Shown: in pieces, positions 25,008-32,877 of the stretch
Layout of the letters: each line of letters opens with the position of its first letter
Position numbering within the stretch: the stretch's first letter is position 1
Source of the DNA: Eubacterium sp.
Lineage (GTDB): Bacteria > Bacillota > Clostridia > Lachnospirales > Lachnospiraceae
Direction: 5' to 3'
Length of the DNA: 36,590 bases
NCBI GenBank assembly: GCA_017938215.1
Contig: JAGBBZ010000034.1
Location: forward strand, 99,207-135,796
The notes under the pieces: model-generated
What the model was told of the DNA's origin: nothing
Seen by the model: the letters and a program-made list of their open reading frames with translations, nothing else
Databases searched by the model: none
Translations under genes and position numbers: made by a program

Positions 25008-25019
25008 TATACTGTGTAG
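24921..25019 (+). CDS. Possible 32-residue leader peptide
   Basis: ATG 24921 follows a perfect AGGAGGTGGACAAT site. The 32-residue product starts with a hydrophobic MITTIIIKQRR and continues basic, ending in PPFYTV. The 3' arm of the hairpin above is part of its last codons, so a ribosome that translates the ORF would open the pairing. I do not recognise it; it may be a regulatory leader or simply a chance frame inside a small RNA. A terminator at 25081-25122 ends the transcript. Confidence 0.45.
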   Translation: MITTIIIKQRRDYVAHQSTIRNRVVQPPFYTV

Positions 25020-25080
25020 GGGAAATTTTTGGTATTTTCTTGACATAGGTATATATAAATTGGATATTGTAGGATAATGA

Positions 25081-25122
25081 GAGCAAGATTTCTGATGAAT
25101 CGAAGAAATCTTGCTCTTTTTT
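25081..25122 (+). terminator. Intrinsic terminator
   Basis: A 13-bp stem (25081-25093 with 25104-25116) plus TTTTTT. It would end the small-ORF transcript or attenuate read-through toward the ABC operon. Confidence 0.9.
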
Positions 25123-25130
25123 CACGTTAG

Positions 25131-25312
25131 CTACAAGTCGTGCATTAGGATATAAGTAAGTACATTTGTGCTTGCACAGAAATGTGCTTACTTATATCCT
25201 AATATACGGCGCCAGCATAGCGACCGAGGGTCGCATCGATGATGAGCCTGCTGTGCAGGCGAAGAATGCACGACTTGTAGGAGCTGGTAAGTACATTTGT
25301 GCTTGCACAAGG
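25131..25312. repeat. Branched palindromic repeat, copy B
   Basis: Same plan as copy A: an outer 15-bp stem (25131-25145 with 25266-25280), a 24-bp hairpin with one G-T pair (25144-25167 with 25180-25203) topped by GTGC-TT-GCAC and a 2-base bulge, and the core ATACGGCGCCAGC-ATAGCGA...TCGCAT-CGATGATGAGC...GCGAAGAAT. Outside the outer stem, the sequence of 25158-25178 recurs near 25289-25309. The stems differ from copy A in sequence but not in shape. No gene in it. Confidence 0.85.
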
Positions 25313-25429
25313 ATAATCCATCCCCCAAAACTGCATTACCGAATGGGTGCGGAAAAAGAGGACAAAATATGATAAAAAAGAGGTCATAAAATACATTTCT
25401 TTTCGGGGCGATGATAATTATTATATACA

Positions 25430-25465
25430 TATAATGATTTTACTGTGTGGATTTACACAGTAAAA
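25430..25465 (+). promoter_or_regulatory. Promoter with operator-like palindrome for the ABC/DUF1854 operon
   Basis: TATAAT (25430-25435) is followed by an 11-bp inverted repeat, TTTTACTGTGT and ACACAGTAAAA (25438-25448 and 25455-25465) around 6 bases, spanning the likely start of transcription. No good -35 box is seen. The palindrome is placed where a repressor would block the promoter. Confidence 0.6.
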
Positions 25466-25504
25466 AGACAGAGGACGGAAGCGTTCTCAGAATGGAGGTT
25501 AGTT

Positions 25505-27835
25505 ATGAAGGAAAATCGATTGCCGGTACGAGTACTCGAATTATTGAAACCGCAAGGTATTGGCAAGGATGATATTTTGGACGTGTGTCCGATGGATTTG
25601 TCGGATGCCTGTGAATACATTAGCGGGTATCTGTTTTTGACAGCGGATACACTGGGAATTGTCACCAGTGAGCCTATCGGGAAGCGTGTTCGATATTTCC
25701 GTGGAACCAAAACGGTGGATATGGAATACGGGGAAGATACACTGGAATATGCGTACAAATTGATTCCATTGGATGAGACATCCCATATGAGAATCGAGAG
25801 ACAAGTGGCAACCAATCTGGTTACCATATTCCGTGGAGATGTGCAGATGCAGATTGGTGCATTGACGAATTTGTATTTGGAACAAATGAACCTGTTTTTG
25901 AAAAGTTATAAGAAATTGAAGAAATATCCGGATGCCGCAGAGGAAGTGGAAGCTTCCGCGGATATTCAAGAAGAACAGGCAGAGTATTGTCCGGTATGTG
26001 GTACCATGTATCCGGATCCGAAGCGAAAAATTTGTCCAAAGTGTATGAATAAGCGTTCGATATTTGCGCGGACAATGGGTTACTTTTTTAAGTACAAGTG
26101 GAAATTCATTACGTTGTTTCTTTGTTACTTTGCGGCGGCGGGGATGAATCTTGTGTGGCCTTACCTCAATGGTACGATTTTGTACGATAAGGTGTTGGCA
26201 AAGGACAATGGCTTCTTGGCACAATTTGGAGTTGCAGGAGAATATGCATTGGCGCTGTTGCTTTTGGTGGGCGTCATGATTCTTTCCAAATTGGTTCAAC
26301 AGGGAGTGCAGTTGGTGCAGGGAACATTGATGGCACAAATTGTAGCTTCCACCATTCGTGATATGAAGCAGGATGTATTTTCATCCATGGGGAATCTTTC
26401 CATCAGCTTCTTTACCAGCAAGCAGACAGGAAGCCTGATGACACGAGTGCTGAGTGATGCCGATCGTGTAACAGATTTTTTCTTAGATGGATTTCCGTAC
26501 ATATTTGTTCATGGCTTTACAATTATCGCGTCATTTACGGTAATGTTCCGATTGAATTGGCAGATGGCATTGGTGGCTTGTATCTTATTGCCACTTCTTG
26601 TCGTAATGAGTGTGAAGTTAAAGCCGAAACTTTGGAGTCTGTTCGGACGGAGACATCGCGCAGAGCGTACGGTGAATAGTCGAGTAAATGACAACTTAAC
26701 AGGGGCTCGGGTAGTAAAGGCATTTGGACAGCAGGAACAGGAAAATGAACGATTTGCAGGACCGAATGATTATCTTCGAGATGCAGAAGTTCGAATTGTA
26801 AAATACAATAACCGTTTTACGATTTTGTACAACTTAGTACAGGAGATTTCAAATATTTGGGTTTGGATCTTAGGAGTTATCCTTTTGATCAACCGTGGTA
26901 GTGTAGAACTTGGTGTATTGATTACCTTTGTCGGATATGTGGGACAGTTAAATGGTCCGATGAACTTCTTTTCACGAGTGTTCCACATGTGGTCCAACAG
27001 TATCAATGCGGCGCAGCGTATGTTTGAGATTATGGATGCGATTCCAGAGATTCAGGAAATTGACGAACCGGTATACATGCCAAATCCTCGGGGAGAGATT
27101 CGCTTAGATCATGTGACGTTTGGATATGATACGAACAATCCGGTTTTGAAAGATATCAGTCTTCATGTGAAGGAGGGCGAGATGCTGGGTATCGTCGGTC
27201 GTTCCGGTGCAGGAAAGACTACATTGGTGAACTTGATCTCTCGTTTGTATGATACCAACGAAGGTGAAATTTACTTGGATGGTGTCAATGTAAAAGATCT
27301 GGCATTTTATGATTTGCGTCGAAACGTAGCAATGGTGTCACAGGATACATACATTTTCATGGGAACAGTGGCAGAGAACATTGCTTATGCCAATCCGGAG
27401 GCAACACGAGCAGACATTATACAGGCGGCAATGCTCGCCAGCGCTCACGAATTTATTTCCAATATGCCGGACGGATATGATACAGTAATTGGTGCGTCTG
27501 GTAAGGACTTGTCTGGTGGTGAGAAGCAGCGAATTTCCATTGCGAGAGCCATTCTGGCAAATCCAAAGATTTTGATTTTGGATGAGGCAACAGCCAGTGT
27601 GGATACCGAGACAGAGAAAGCGATTCAGAAGTCGTTGGATTACCTTGTGAAAGGAAGAACCACATTGTCCATTGCGCATCGATTGTCCACGCTTCGTGAT
27701 GCGGATCGTCTGGTGGTAATTGATAATGGGCGAATTGTGGAAGAGGGAACACACAAAGAGTTGGAGGACTTGGGTGGCATCTACTTTAAGTTGATGGAAC
27801 TTCAAACCAAGTCATTGGCACTGAAAGATATATAA
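25505..27835 (+). CDS. ABC exporter with N-terminal extra domain and zinc ribbon
   Basis: Start at ATG 25505 behind AATGGAGG rather than the upstream in-frame codons. The 776-residue product has a soluble N-terminal region of about 155 residues, a zinc ribbon (Cys162, Cys165, Cys177, Cys180), six transmembrane helices from about residue 195, and a C-terminal ATPase: Walker A GRSGAGKTT, signature LSGGEKQ, Walker B ILILDEATAS, H-loop AHR. The exporter part is ordinary; the N-terminal part is not part of a standard exporter. It is the first gene of a DUF1854/ABC unit and probably pairs with the second exporter (28507-30687). Substrate unknown. Confidence 0.9.
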   Translation: MKENRLPVRVLELLKPQGIGKDDILDVCPMDLSDACEYISGYLFLTADTLGIVTSEPIGKRVRYFRGTKTVDMEYGEDTLEYAYKLIPLDETSHMRIERQVATNLVTIFRGDVQMQIGALTNLYLEQMNLFLKSYKKLKKYPDAAEEVEASADIQEEQAEYCPVCGTMYPDPKRKICPKCMNKRSIFARTMGYFFKYKWKFITLFLCYFAAAGMNLVWPYLNGTILYDKVLAKDNGFLAQFGVAGEYALALLLLVGVMILSKLVQQGVQLVQGTLMAQIVASTIRDMKQDVFSSMGNLSISFFTSKQTGSLMTRVLSDADRVTDFFLDGFPYIFVHGFTIIASFTVMFRLNWQMALVACILLPLLVVMSVKLKPKLWSLFGRRHRAERTVNSRVNDNLTGARVVKAFGQQEQENERFAGPNDYLRDAEVRIVKYNNRFTILYNLVQEISNIWVWILGVILLINRGSVELGVLITFVGYVGQLNGPMNFFSRVFHMWSNSINAAQRMFEIMDAIPEIQEIDEPVYMPNPRGEIRLDHVTFGYDTNNPVLKDISLHVKEGEMLGIVGRSGAGKTTLVNLISRLYDTNEGEIYLDGVNVKDLAFYDLRRNVAMVSQDTYIFMGTVAENIAYANPEATRADIIQAAMLASAHEFISNMPDGYDTVIGASGKDLSGGEKQRISIARAILANPKILILDEATASVDTETEKAIQKSLDYLVKGRTTLSIAHRLSTLRDADRLVVIDNGRIVEEGTHKELEDLGGIYFKLMELQTKSLALKDI

Positions 27836-27847
27836 AAGGAGACATAT

Positions 27848-27913
27848 AAAAAAGCTTTGCTTTTTTAATTGCGAGTTTGTATCCACGCGTTGCTTGATGC
27901 AAACTCGGTGGAT
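27848..27913 (+). promoter_or_regulatory. Hairpin and alternative stems before the DUF1854 gene
   Basis: AAAAAAGC-TTT-GCTTTTTT (27848-27866) is followed by two stems that cannot easily form together: CGAGTTTG with CAAACTCG (27872 and 27900) and ATCCAC with GTGGAT (27881 and 27908). They fill the 113-base gap between the exporter and the DUF1854 gene. Confidence 0.45.
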
Positions 27914-27948
27914 GCGCAAAAAGCAGCGCAGAAAAGGAGATCGGTAGA

Positions 27949-28491
27949 ATGAGTGAAGAATTTAAAATAGAGCAGATGGAGGCGGAAGTGGAAGAGATGA
28001 CTTCCCTCCGATATCTGACGAAGGAAAATGCAACATTTGCAAGAACCGAAGGTGGATTTGTAAGTTTGGAATTTGATGGAAAGAAATGGGAACGTGTACA
28101 GGTGATTCGCTTGTTTCCATTTACTGAGCCGAATCAGTTTATTTCCATCCGAACCGTGGAGGAACGTTCCAAAGAGATTGGCGTCATTGAAGATATGAAA
28201 CAGGTGACAAAAGAGACAAGGAAGATGTTGGAAGAGCAGTTGAATTTGCACTATTTCACGCCAATTATTGAGAAAATCGTAGATATTAAAGATGAGTATG
28301 GATACGCATATTTTCATGTCATGACAGACCGTGGGGAATGTCGTTTCACCATCAATATGGGAGGAAATGCCGTGGTTCGCTTGACGGATAGTCGATTGAT
28401 CATTACGGACTTGGATGAGAACCGCTTTGAGATTCCAGACGTGTTTAAATTGTCTCAGAAGGAACAGCGTAAATTGGATTTGTTCTTGTAA
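27949..28491 (+). CDS. DUF1854 protein
   Basis: A 180-residue soluble protein that I recognise as DUF1854 from the sequence pattern: LRYLTKENATFARTEGG near the N terminus, an EIGVIEDM segment, FTPIIEKIVDIKDEYGY, and ITDLDENRFEIPD near the end. No catalytic motif or membrane segment is visible. DUF1854 proteins have been annotated beside ABC transporters in cyanophycin-related clusters of other bacteria; no cyanophycin synthetase is in this window. Its position between two exporters with matching extra domains suggests that it works with them, perhaps on substrate or assembly. AAAGGAG precedes ATG 27949. Confidence 0.85.
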   Translation: MSEEFKIEQMEAEVEEMTSLRYLTKENATFARTEGGFVSLEFDGKKWERVQVIRLFPFTEPNQFISIRTVEERSKEIGVIEDMKQVTKETRKMLEEQLNLHYFTPIIEKIVDIKDEYGYAYFHVMTDRGECRFTINMGGNAVVRLTDSRLIITDLDENRFEIPDVFKLSQKEQRKLDLFL

Positions 28492-28506
28492 GAATGGAGG
28501 TAGAAG

Positions 28507-30687
28507 ATGATATTAAAATTCAATCTGCCGAAGGAGGCAGTTTCCTGCGTGGAATTGGAGCAGGGAGAACGAATTTATTATAGCGTTCCATTTGATGTGG
28601 CAGAGGGAAGTAATTGGTTGCCGGATTCGTATCTGGTGGTAAGTACCAAGCACCTTTGGGTGATATCAAAGGGAACATTGCGGGAAAAAATTCCGCTGTC
28701 AGAGTGTCGCAATGCCAAGGCGGAGCCGAAAATCGGATGCGGACTTCTGGTGCTGGAGCAAAATGGTGTACAGCGCTATGTGGTACAATATTCTGCGAAG
28801 CATTTGTCACGATATGCATACATCGCTCGTGGAATCAACATTTTGATTTCGGGACGTGACGAGGAAGTTATTAGTAATGAATACGAGAAGATTTGTCCGG
28901 AGTGTGGAAGGGCAATACCGGGAACGAGATATTGTCCACATTGTTCGAAGGAAGGTGGATTTTGGAGAACATTTTTGAAAATGTCTGCTCCTTACAAAAA
29001 GGACTTTGTGGGAATTATTATTTTGATGATTTTGGCATCTGTGGTAACACTCCTTAATCCGGAAGTACAGAAAATCTTAGTAGATGATGTGTTGACAAAT
29101 GGGGAAGGCGGAATGAAGGTAGCTTTTATCTGCCTGGGAATTATGTTTGCACTGAGTGTAGGAATCGTAATTATCAATATTTTGAAGAGTTATTATTGTA
29201 CGGTTTTAGGAGCGAAAATAGCAAAGGATTTGCGCGAAAAACTCTTTGCGAAAATACAGATATTATCCCTTAGTTTTATCAATGATAGACGGCCGGGAGA
29301 GCTGATGAACCGTATCGTATTTGATACCGGAAAAATACGTGAGTTTATGGAGCGAACATTTTGCAATATGTTTACGGTTTGTTTTATCTTTGCCTGTGAT
29401 ATTATCTTTATGTTGGCATTGAGCGTGAAGCTTGCGTTACTGAGTTTTATCTTTATCCCGATTGCGGTGGGGCTTACCTATGCGTTCCGTAAAAACATTC
29501 ATCGTCGATTCCATTTGCAGTGGAAAAAAAGCGATGATGTAAACAGTAATTTGCAGGACGTAATATCGGGAATGCGCGTGGTGAAATCCTACGGAAAAGA
29601 GGCAGCAGAGAAGGATAAATTCAATCATTTGGCAGAGGAATTTTGCCAAGTTCAGACCCGTAATGAAGTGTTCTGGGCGGTGTTTAATCCAGGTGTCAGT
29701 TTCTTGATGGGGGCGGGTGTGTTTTTGGTTATTTACTTTGGAGGTATGGATGTACTAAATGGAACAATGACTACAGGAGAGTTGTTGCAGTTTATCACAT
29801 ATACCCAGCTGTTGTATCAGTACTTGAACTGGATGACCAGCATGCCTCGTGACCTCATGAATTTGATCAGTAGTATCGAGCGTATCAACGATGTTATGGC
29901 GCAGGAACCATTTATCGAAGATGTGGAAAATCCGGTGGAGCTTGATGTGGAAGGGGAAATCGAATTCCGTCATGCTACCTTTGGCTACAAATCTTACCAG
30001 CCGGTGCTGGAGGATTTGAATCTGAAGATAAAGAAAGGCGAAATGATCGGTATCGTAGGTGCATCCGGAACCGGAAAATCTACGTTGATTAATTTGTTGA
30101 TGCGTCTGTATGAAGTAGATGATGGAGCATTATTAATTGATGGACATGATATCAAAGAAATTAAGTCCGATAAGTTCCATTCCCAGATTGGTGTCGTATT
30201 GCAGGAGACATTTCTATTTTCTGGCACCATCTTGAATAACATTCGTTTTTCAAGACCGGATGCGACTTACGAAGAAGTGATCCGAGCTGCTAAGATGGCA
30301 AATGCTCATGAATTTATCTGTAAGACGCCGGATGGTTACAATACATATGTGGGTGAGAAAGGTCACAATCTTTCTGGTGGAGAACGACAGCGAATCGCCA
30401 TTGCTCGTGCCATTCTCAATGAACCACGACTTTTGATCTTGGATGAAGCTACAGCAAGTCTGGATACGGAAAGTGAATTTATGATTCAGCGAGCATTGGA
30501 TCGATTGACCGAGGGGCGTACCACATTTGCCATTGCTCATCGTCTGTCGACCTTGCAAAATGCGGACCGCCTCATCGTTATCGATGGACACCAGGTGGCG
30601 GAGGTTGGTTCCCATGAGGAATTGATTAAGCAGGGTGGTATTTACTATCGTCTGGTGAAGGCGCAGTTGGAAATGCAGAAGCAGTAA
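28507..30687 (+). CDS. Second ABC exporter with N-terminal zinc-ribbon extension
   Basis: A 726-residue protein with a soluble N-terminal domain of about 125 residues rich in beta strands, a zinc ribbon (Cys130, Cys133, Cys143, Cys146 in CPECG...YCPHC), six transmembrane helices from about residue 160, and an ATPase: Walker A GASGTGKST, signature LSGGERQ, Walker B LLILDEATAS. All ATPase motifs are intact in both exporters, so neither is a degenerate half. It starts 15 bases after the DUF1854 gene. The two exporters share the soluble domain-zinc ribbon-ABC plan but differ in sequence, as in a heterodimer. Confidence 0.9.
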   Translation: MILKFNLPKEAVSCVELEQGERIYYSVPFDVAEGSNWLPDSYLVVSTKHLWVISKGTLREKIPLSECRNAKAEPKIGCGLLVLEQNGVQRYVVQYSAKHLSRYAYIARGINILISGRDEEVISNEYEKICPECGRAIPGTRYCPHCSKEGGFWRTFLKMSAPYKKDFVGIIILMILASVVTLLNPEVQKILVDDVLTNGEGGMKVAFICLGIMFALSVGIVIINILKSYYCTVLGAKIAKDLREKLFAKIQILSLSFINDRRPGELMNRIVFDTGKIREFMERTFCNMFTVCFIFACDIIFMLALSVKLALLSFIFIPIAVGLTYAFRKNIHRRFHLQWKKSDDVNSNLQDVISGMRVVKSYGKEAAEKDKFNHLAEEFCQVQTRNEVFWAVFNPGVSFLMGAGVFLVIYFGGMDVLNGTMTTGELLQFITYTQLLYQYLNWMTSMPRDLMNLISSIERINDVMAQEPFIEDVENPVELDVEGEIEFRHATFGYKSYQPVLEDLNLKIKKGEMIGIVGASGTGKSTLINLLMRLYEVDDGALLIDGHDIKEIKSDKFHSQIGVVLQETFLFSGTILNNIRFSRPDATYEEVIRAAKMANAHEFICKTPDGYNTYVGEKGHNLSGGERQRIAIARAILNEPRLLILDEATASLDTESEFMIQRALDRLTEGRTTFAIAHRLSTLQNADRLIVIDGHQVAEVGSHEELIKQGGIYYRLVKAQLEMQKQ

Positions 30688-30756
30688 GGTATGGTGTATT
30701 AGGGAAATACGTGGCGGGCGGAAGGGGCTGCTCGTCACGAGGGAGGGAGAATCATT

Positions 30757-30798
30757 ATGAGTTTTCGGAAAGAGGTATTTTGGTATGGGCATGAATAG
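30757..30798 (+). pseudogene. Thirteen-codon remnant or leader ORF
   Basis: ATG 30757 lies behind a good GAGGGAGGGAGAA site but the frame stops after MSFRKEVFWYGHE. The next gene starts inside it in another frame at 30785. It may be the stub of a lost gene or a coupling leader. Confidence 0.35.
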
Positions 30799-31369
30799 CA
30801 TGTTGATAAGAGTATTGCCAGAGAAGTGTTTTATCGAAGTAAAAGGTGATATGTGGTTTGTTCGAGGCGATTCTGATTTGAGTATCGAGGCATTTTTGGA
30901 GTGCCTTGTTTCAAAAGGCATCGAAGTTCTTGCAAAAGATGATATCTCATCAAGAGTCTATCTATTAAATCAAGGAATTGAGATGTTAATAGATGAAAAA
31001 AATGACATGATACAATGTATACAATTTCGTTTGTGCTTGTCATGGATTAATACTGGATTAAAGGAATTACATGACATTTTGATGTGTGTTAGCCAGCGGT
31101 ATGTGTTGTATGATTGGATGAATAACAGCGAAGGACTACTGATTGGAAAGTCCGACGAATTTGTTCAGCGACATATGAGTTTAAATCAGGATAAGATTGA
31201 AATATTTGAGAAATGGTTTTCTGAGGATGAGGAAGTACGGCTGATAGAAGGTGAAGTGCAGGAATACATACGAAAGAGAAAACGAAAATGGTTTAAATTC
31301 AAGCGTATGTTTAAAGGATATACTAGATTATACGGAGGTAGACATGAAAAAAGCAATATTCTGGGATAG
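30785..31369 (+). CDS. Protein of unknown function
   Basis: A 194-residue soluble protein, start ATG 30785 with AAAGAGGT 8 bases upstream. No signal peptide, membrane segment or motif that I recognise. It has several acidic and aromatic patches and a strongly basic end (RKRKRKWFKFKRMFK). It overlaps the HAD gene by 26 bases, so the two are probably co-translated. It lies at the edge of the accessory-looking region. Confidence 0.55.
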   Translation: MGMNSMLIRVLPEKCFIEVKGDMWFVRGDSDLSIEAFLECLVSKGIEVLAKDDISSRVYLLNQGIEMLIDEKNDMIQCIQFRLCLSWINTGLKELHDILMCVSQRYVLYDWMNNSEGLLIGKSDEFVQRHMSLNQDKIEIFEKWFSEDEEVRLIEGEVQEYIRKRKRKWFKFKRMFKGYTRLYGGRHEKSNILG

Positions 31370-32030
31370 TGATGGAACGTTGTTGTATGGAAACGAGTCA
31401 TTTCTCTTTTCTTTAATAAGAGCTTTTGAAAAATACGGGTATTCACTAGAAGAAAATGATGCGAGAAGTTTCTTGAGAACGGTGTGCTCATGGTTCATAC
31501 CGGAAAAGGACCATTCGGATAAAGACGGCGAAGCATGGTGGCATGAGTTGCTAGAAGAAGTTCGTAATTTTTGTGAAGAACAGGGAGTAGACGCATCGGA
31601 TGTTACGCGAATTTGTGAGACTTTTCGTGAGAATGTTGTTGCTTATGAATATGAAATGTATTCCGATGCCAAAGCGGTACTGCAATATTTCAAAGAAAAA
31701 GGTTTTGAGAATTACATAATTTCCAACAATTTTCCAGAACTGGGAAAGGTGTTTGAGAGACTTGGATTAGATACTGAAATATCGGGATATTTCCTTTCGG
31801 CAAGTGTGGGATATGAGAAGCCGCGAAAAGAAATCTTTGAATATGCCATACGTGAGGTCGGGAATCCAGAGATAAAATATATGATCGGAGACAATCCCGT
31901 GGCAGATTATGAAGGTGGCTTGGCAGCAGGGATGACGCCGATTCTAGTTCATAATGTGGAAGATGGCAAAGTATGTTGTGAGCAGTTGACGGATTTGTTT
32001 GATGTGGTAGGTAAACAAGAAGAATTCTAG
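31344..32030 (+). CDS. HAD-family hydrolase
   Basis: Start at ATG 31344 because GGAGG lies just upstream and the protein then begins MKKAIFWDSDGTL, the HAD motif I with nucleophile Asp8 and Asp10. Motif II is IISNN, motif III Lys in YEKPRKEIF, and motif IV GDNPVADYEG. The 228-residue length with a helical cap suits phosphoglycolate-phosphatase-like or nucleotidase-like members. It removes phosphate from a small metabolite; the substrate is unknown. Confidence 0.9.
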   Translation: MKKAIFWDSDGTLLYGNESFLFSLIRAFEKYGYSLEENDARSFLRTVCSWFIPEKDHSDKDGEAWWHELLEEVRNFCEEQGVDASDVTRICETFRENVVAYEYEMYSDAKAVLQYFKEKGFENYIISNNFPELGKVFERLGLDTEISGYFLSASVGYEKPRKEIFEYAIREVGNPEIKYMIGDNPVADYEGGLAAGMTPILVHNVEDGKVCCEQLTDLFDVVGKQEEF

Positions 32031-32042
32031 GAGGTGAAAAAC

Positions 32043-32075
32043 ATGGTGGCATTCTTATGGTTAAGAAATATCTAA
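32043..32075 (+). pseudogene. Ten-codon remnant ORF
   Basis: A good AGGAGGTGAAAAAC site precedes ATG 32043, yet the frame ends after MVAFLWLRNI. This looks like the start of a lost gene between the HAD and kinase genes. Confidence 0.3.
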
Positions 32076-32090
32076 GTACATGAAACTGTG

Positions 32091-32133
32091 TTAAATAGTT
32101 TTATGTACAGACATGACACAAAAAACTATTTAA
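32091..32133. repeat. Inverted repeat before the P-loop kinase gene
   Basis: A perfect 12-bp stem, TTAAATAGTTTT (32091-32102) with AAAACTATTTAA (32122-32133), around 19 bases and just before AAAGGAG. It could be an operator or RNA hairpin. Confidence 0.6.
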
Positions 32134-32148
32134 TAAAGGAGAATTATA

Positions 32149-32799
32149 ATGATATTTCAAGATAATGTAATTAAAGAATTTTTGCAAAATGTATACTTTG
32201 TAACTGGAACGCCTTGTGGAGGAAAGACAACGATCTCGCGAGAGTTGGCGAAACGACACAATTTATTGGTTTATGATATTGATGAGAAGTTTGAAGAACA
32301 TCAAAAAGTTTCAAATGCAACGTTTCAACCAGCAATGAATCAAGTATTCAAAAATGCGGATGAGTTTTTCGGGCGTACCGTAGAGGAATATAAGAAATGG
32401 TTGCTTGACAACACAAGAGAACAGTTAGACTTTGTGCTATTGGATTTGATCCGCTTGTCTCAAAATCAAATTGTACTATGCGATTGTCATTTGACAATGG
32501 AACAGGCGAAACAGATTACGGAACCGTCGCGAATTGTTTTCTTAATAAAGGAACCATCTAATATCGTTGATGACTACTGTAATCGTCCGGATCATCAAGG
32601 ATTTCATGACTTTATAAATAGTGCGTCTGATGTTGAAAAAGCAAAAGAAACATGCAATGAAACCTTGAGAAGTCTCAATGAGAAGCATTATAGTGATATC
32701 AAGGCAAGTGACTATTTTTGGCTTGAACGAACATCCGAAAGTACTGTGGAGGACACGGTAAAGAAAGTGGAGCGATATTTCGGGATGCCAAGACTGTAA
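32149..32799 (+). CDS. P-loop nucleotide kinase-like protein
   Basis: A 216-residue protein with a Walker A motif GTPCGGKTT (about residues 20-28) and a conserved VYDIDEKFE that resembles the substrate side of small-molecule kinases. A CDCHL segment follows near residue 110. No lid or base-binding motif lets me name the substrate. A strong AAAGGAG site and ATG 32149 define the start. It lies after a perfect inverted repeat. Confidence 0.65.
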   Translation: MIFQDNVIKEFLQNVYFVTGTPCGGKTTISRELAKRHNLLVYDIDEKFEEHQKVSNATFQPAMNQVFKNADEFFGRTVEEYKKWLLDNTREQLDFVLLDLIRLSQNQIVLCDCHLTMEQAKQITEPSRIVFLIKEPSNIVDDYCNRPDHQGFHDFINSASDVEKAKETCNETLRSLNEKHYSDIKASDYFWLERTSESTVEDTVKKVERYFGMPRL

Positions 32800-32810
32800 C
32801 ATGAATGATT

Positions 32811-32850
32811 CCTCTATCTCTCAGTTTCGTAAGAGGCTGAGAGGTAGGGG
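32811..32850 (+). terminator. Hairpin after the kinase gene
   Basis: A 14-bp stem with two G-T pairs (32811-32824 with 32837-32850) around 12 bases. There is no T run, so termination is uncertain. Confidence 0.4.
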
Positions 32851-32877
32851 GAACTAAGAAATTTGCGAGGTGATAGG

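Noticed and set aside
24921-25019. Antibiotic-resistance leader peptide of erm type
   Set aside because: The downstream genes are exporters 480 bases away past a terminator and repeat, and the peptide has no known stalling motif, so the assignment would be a guess.
25131-25312. Insertion sequence with transposase
   Set aside because: The repeat holds no open frame; it could be only a non-autonomous palindromic element.
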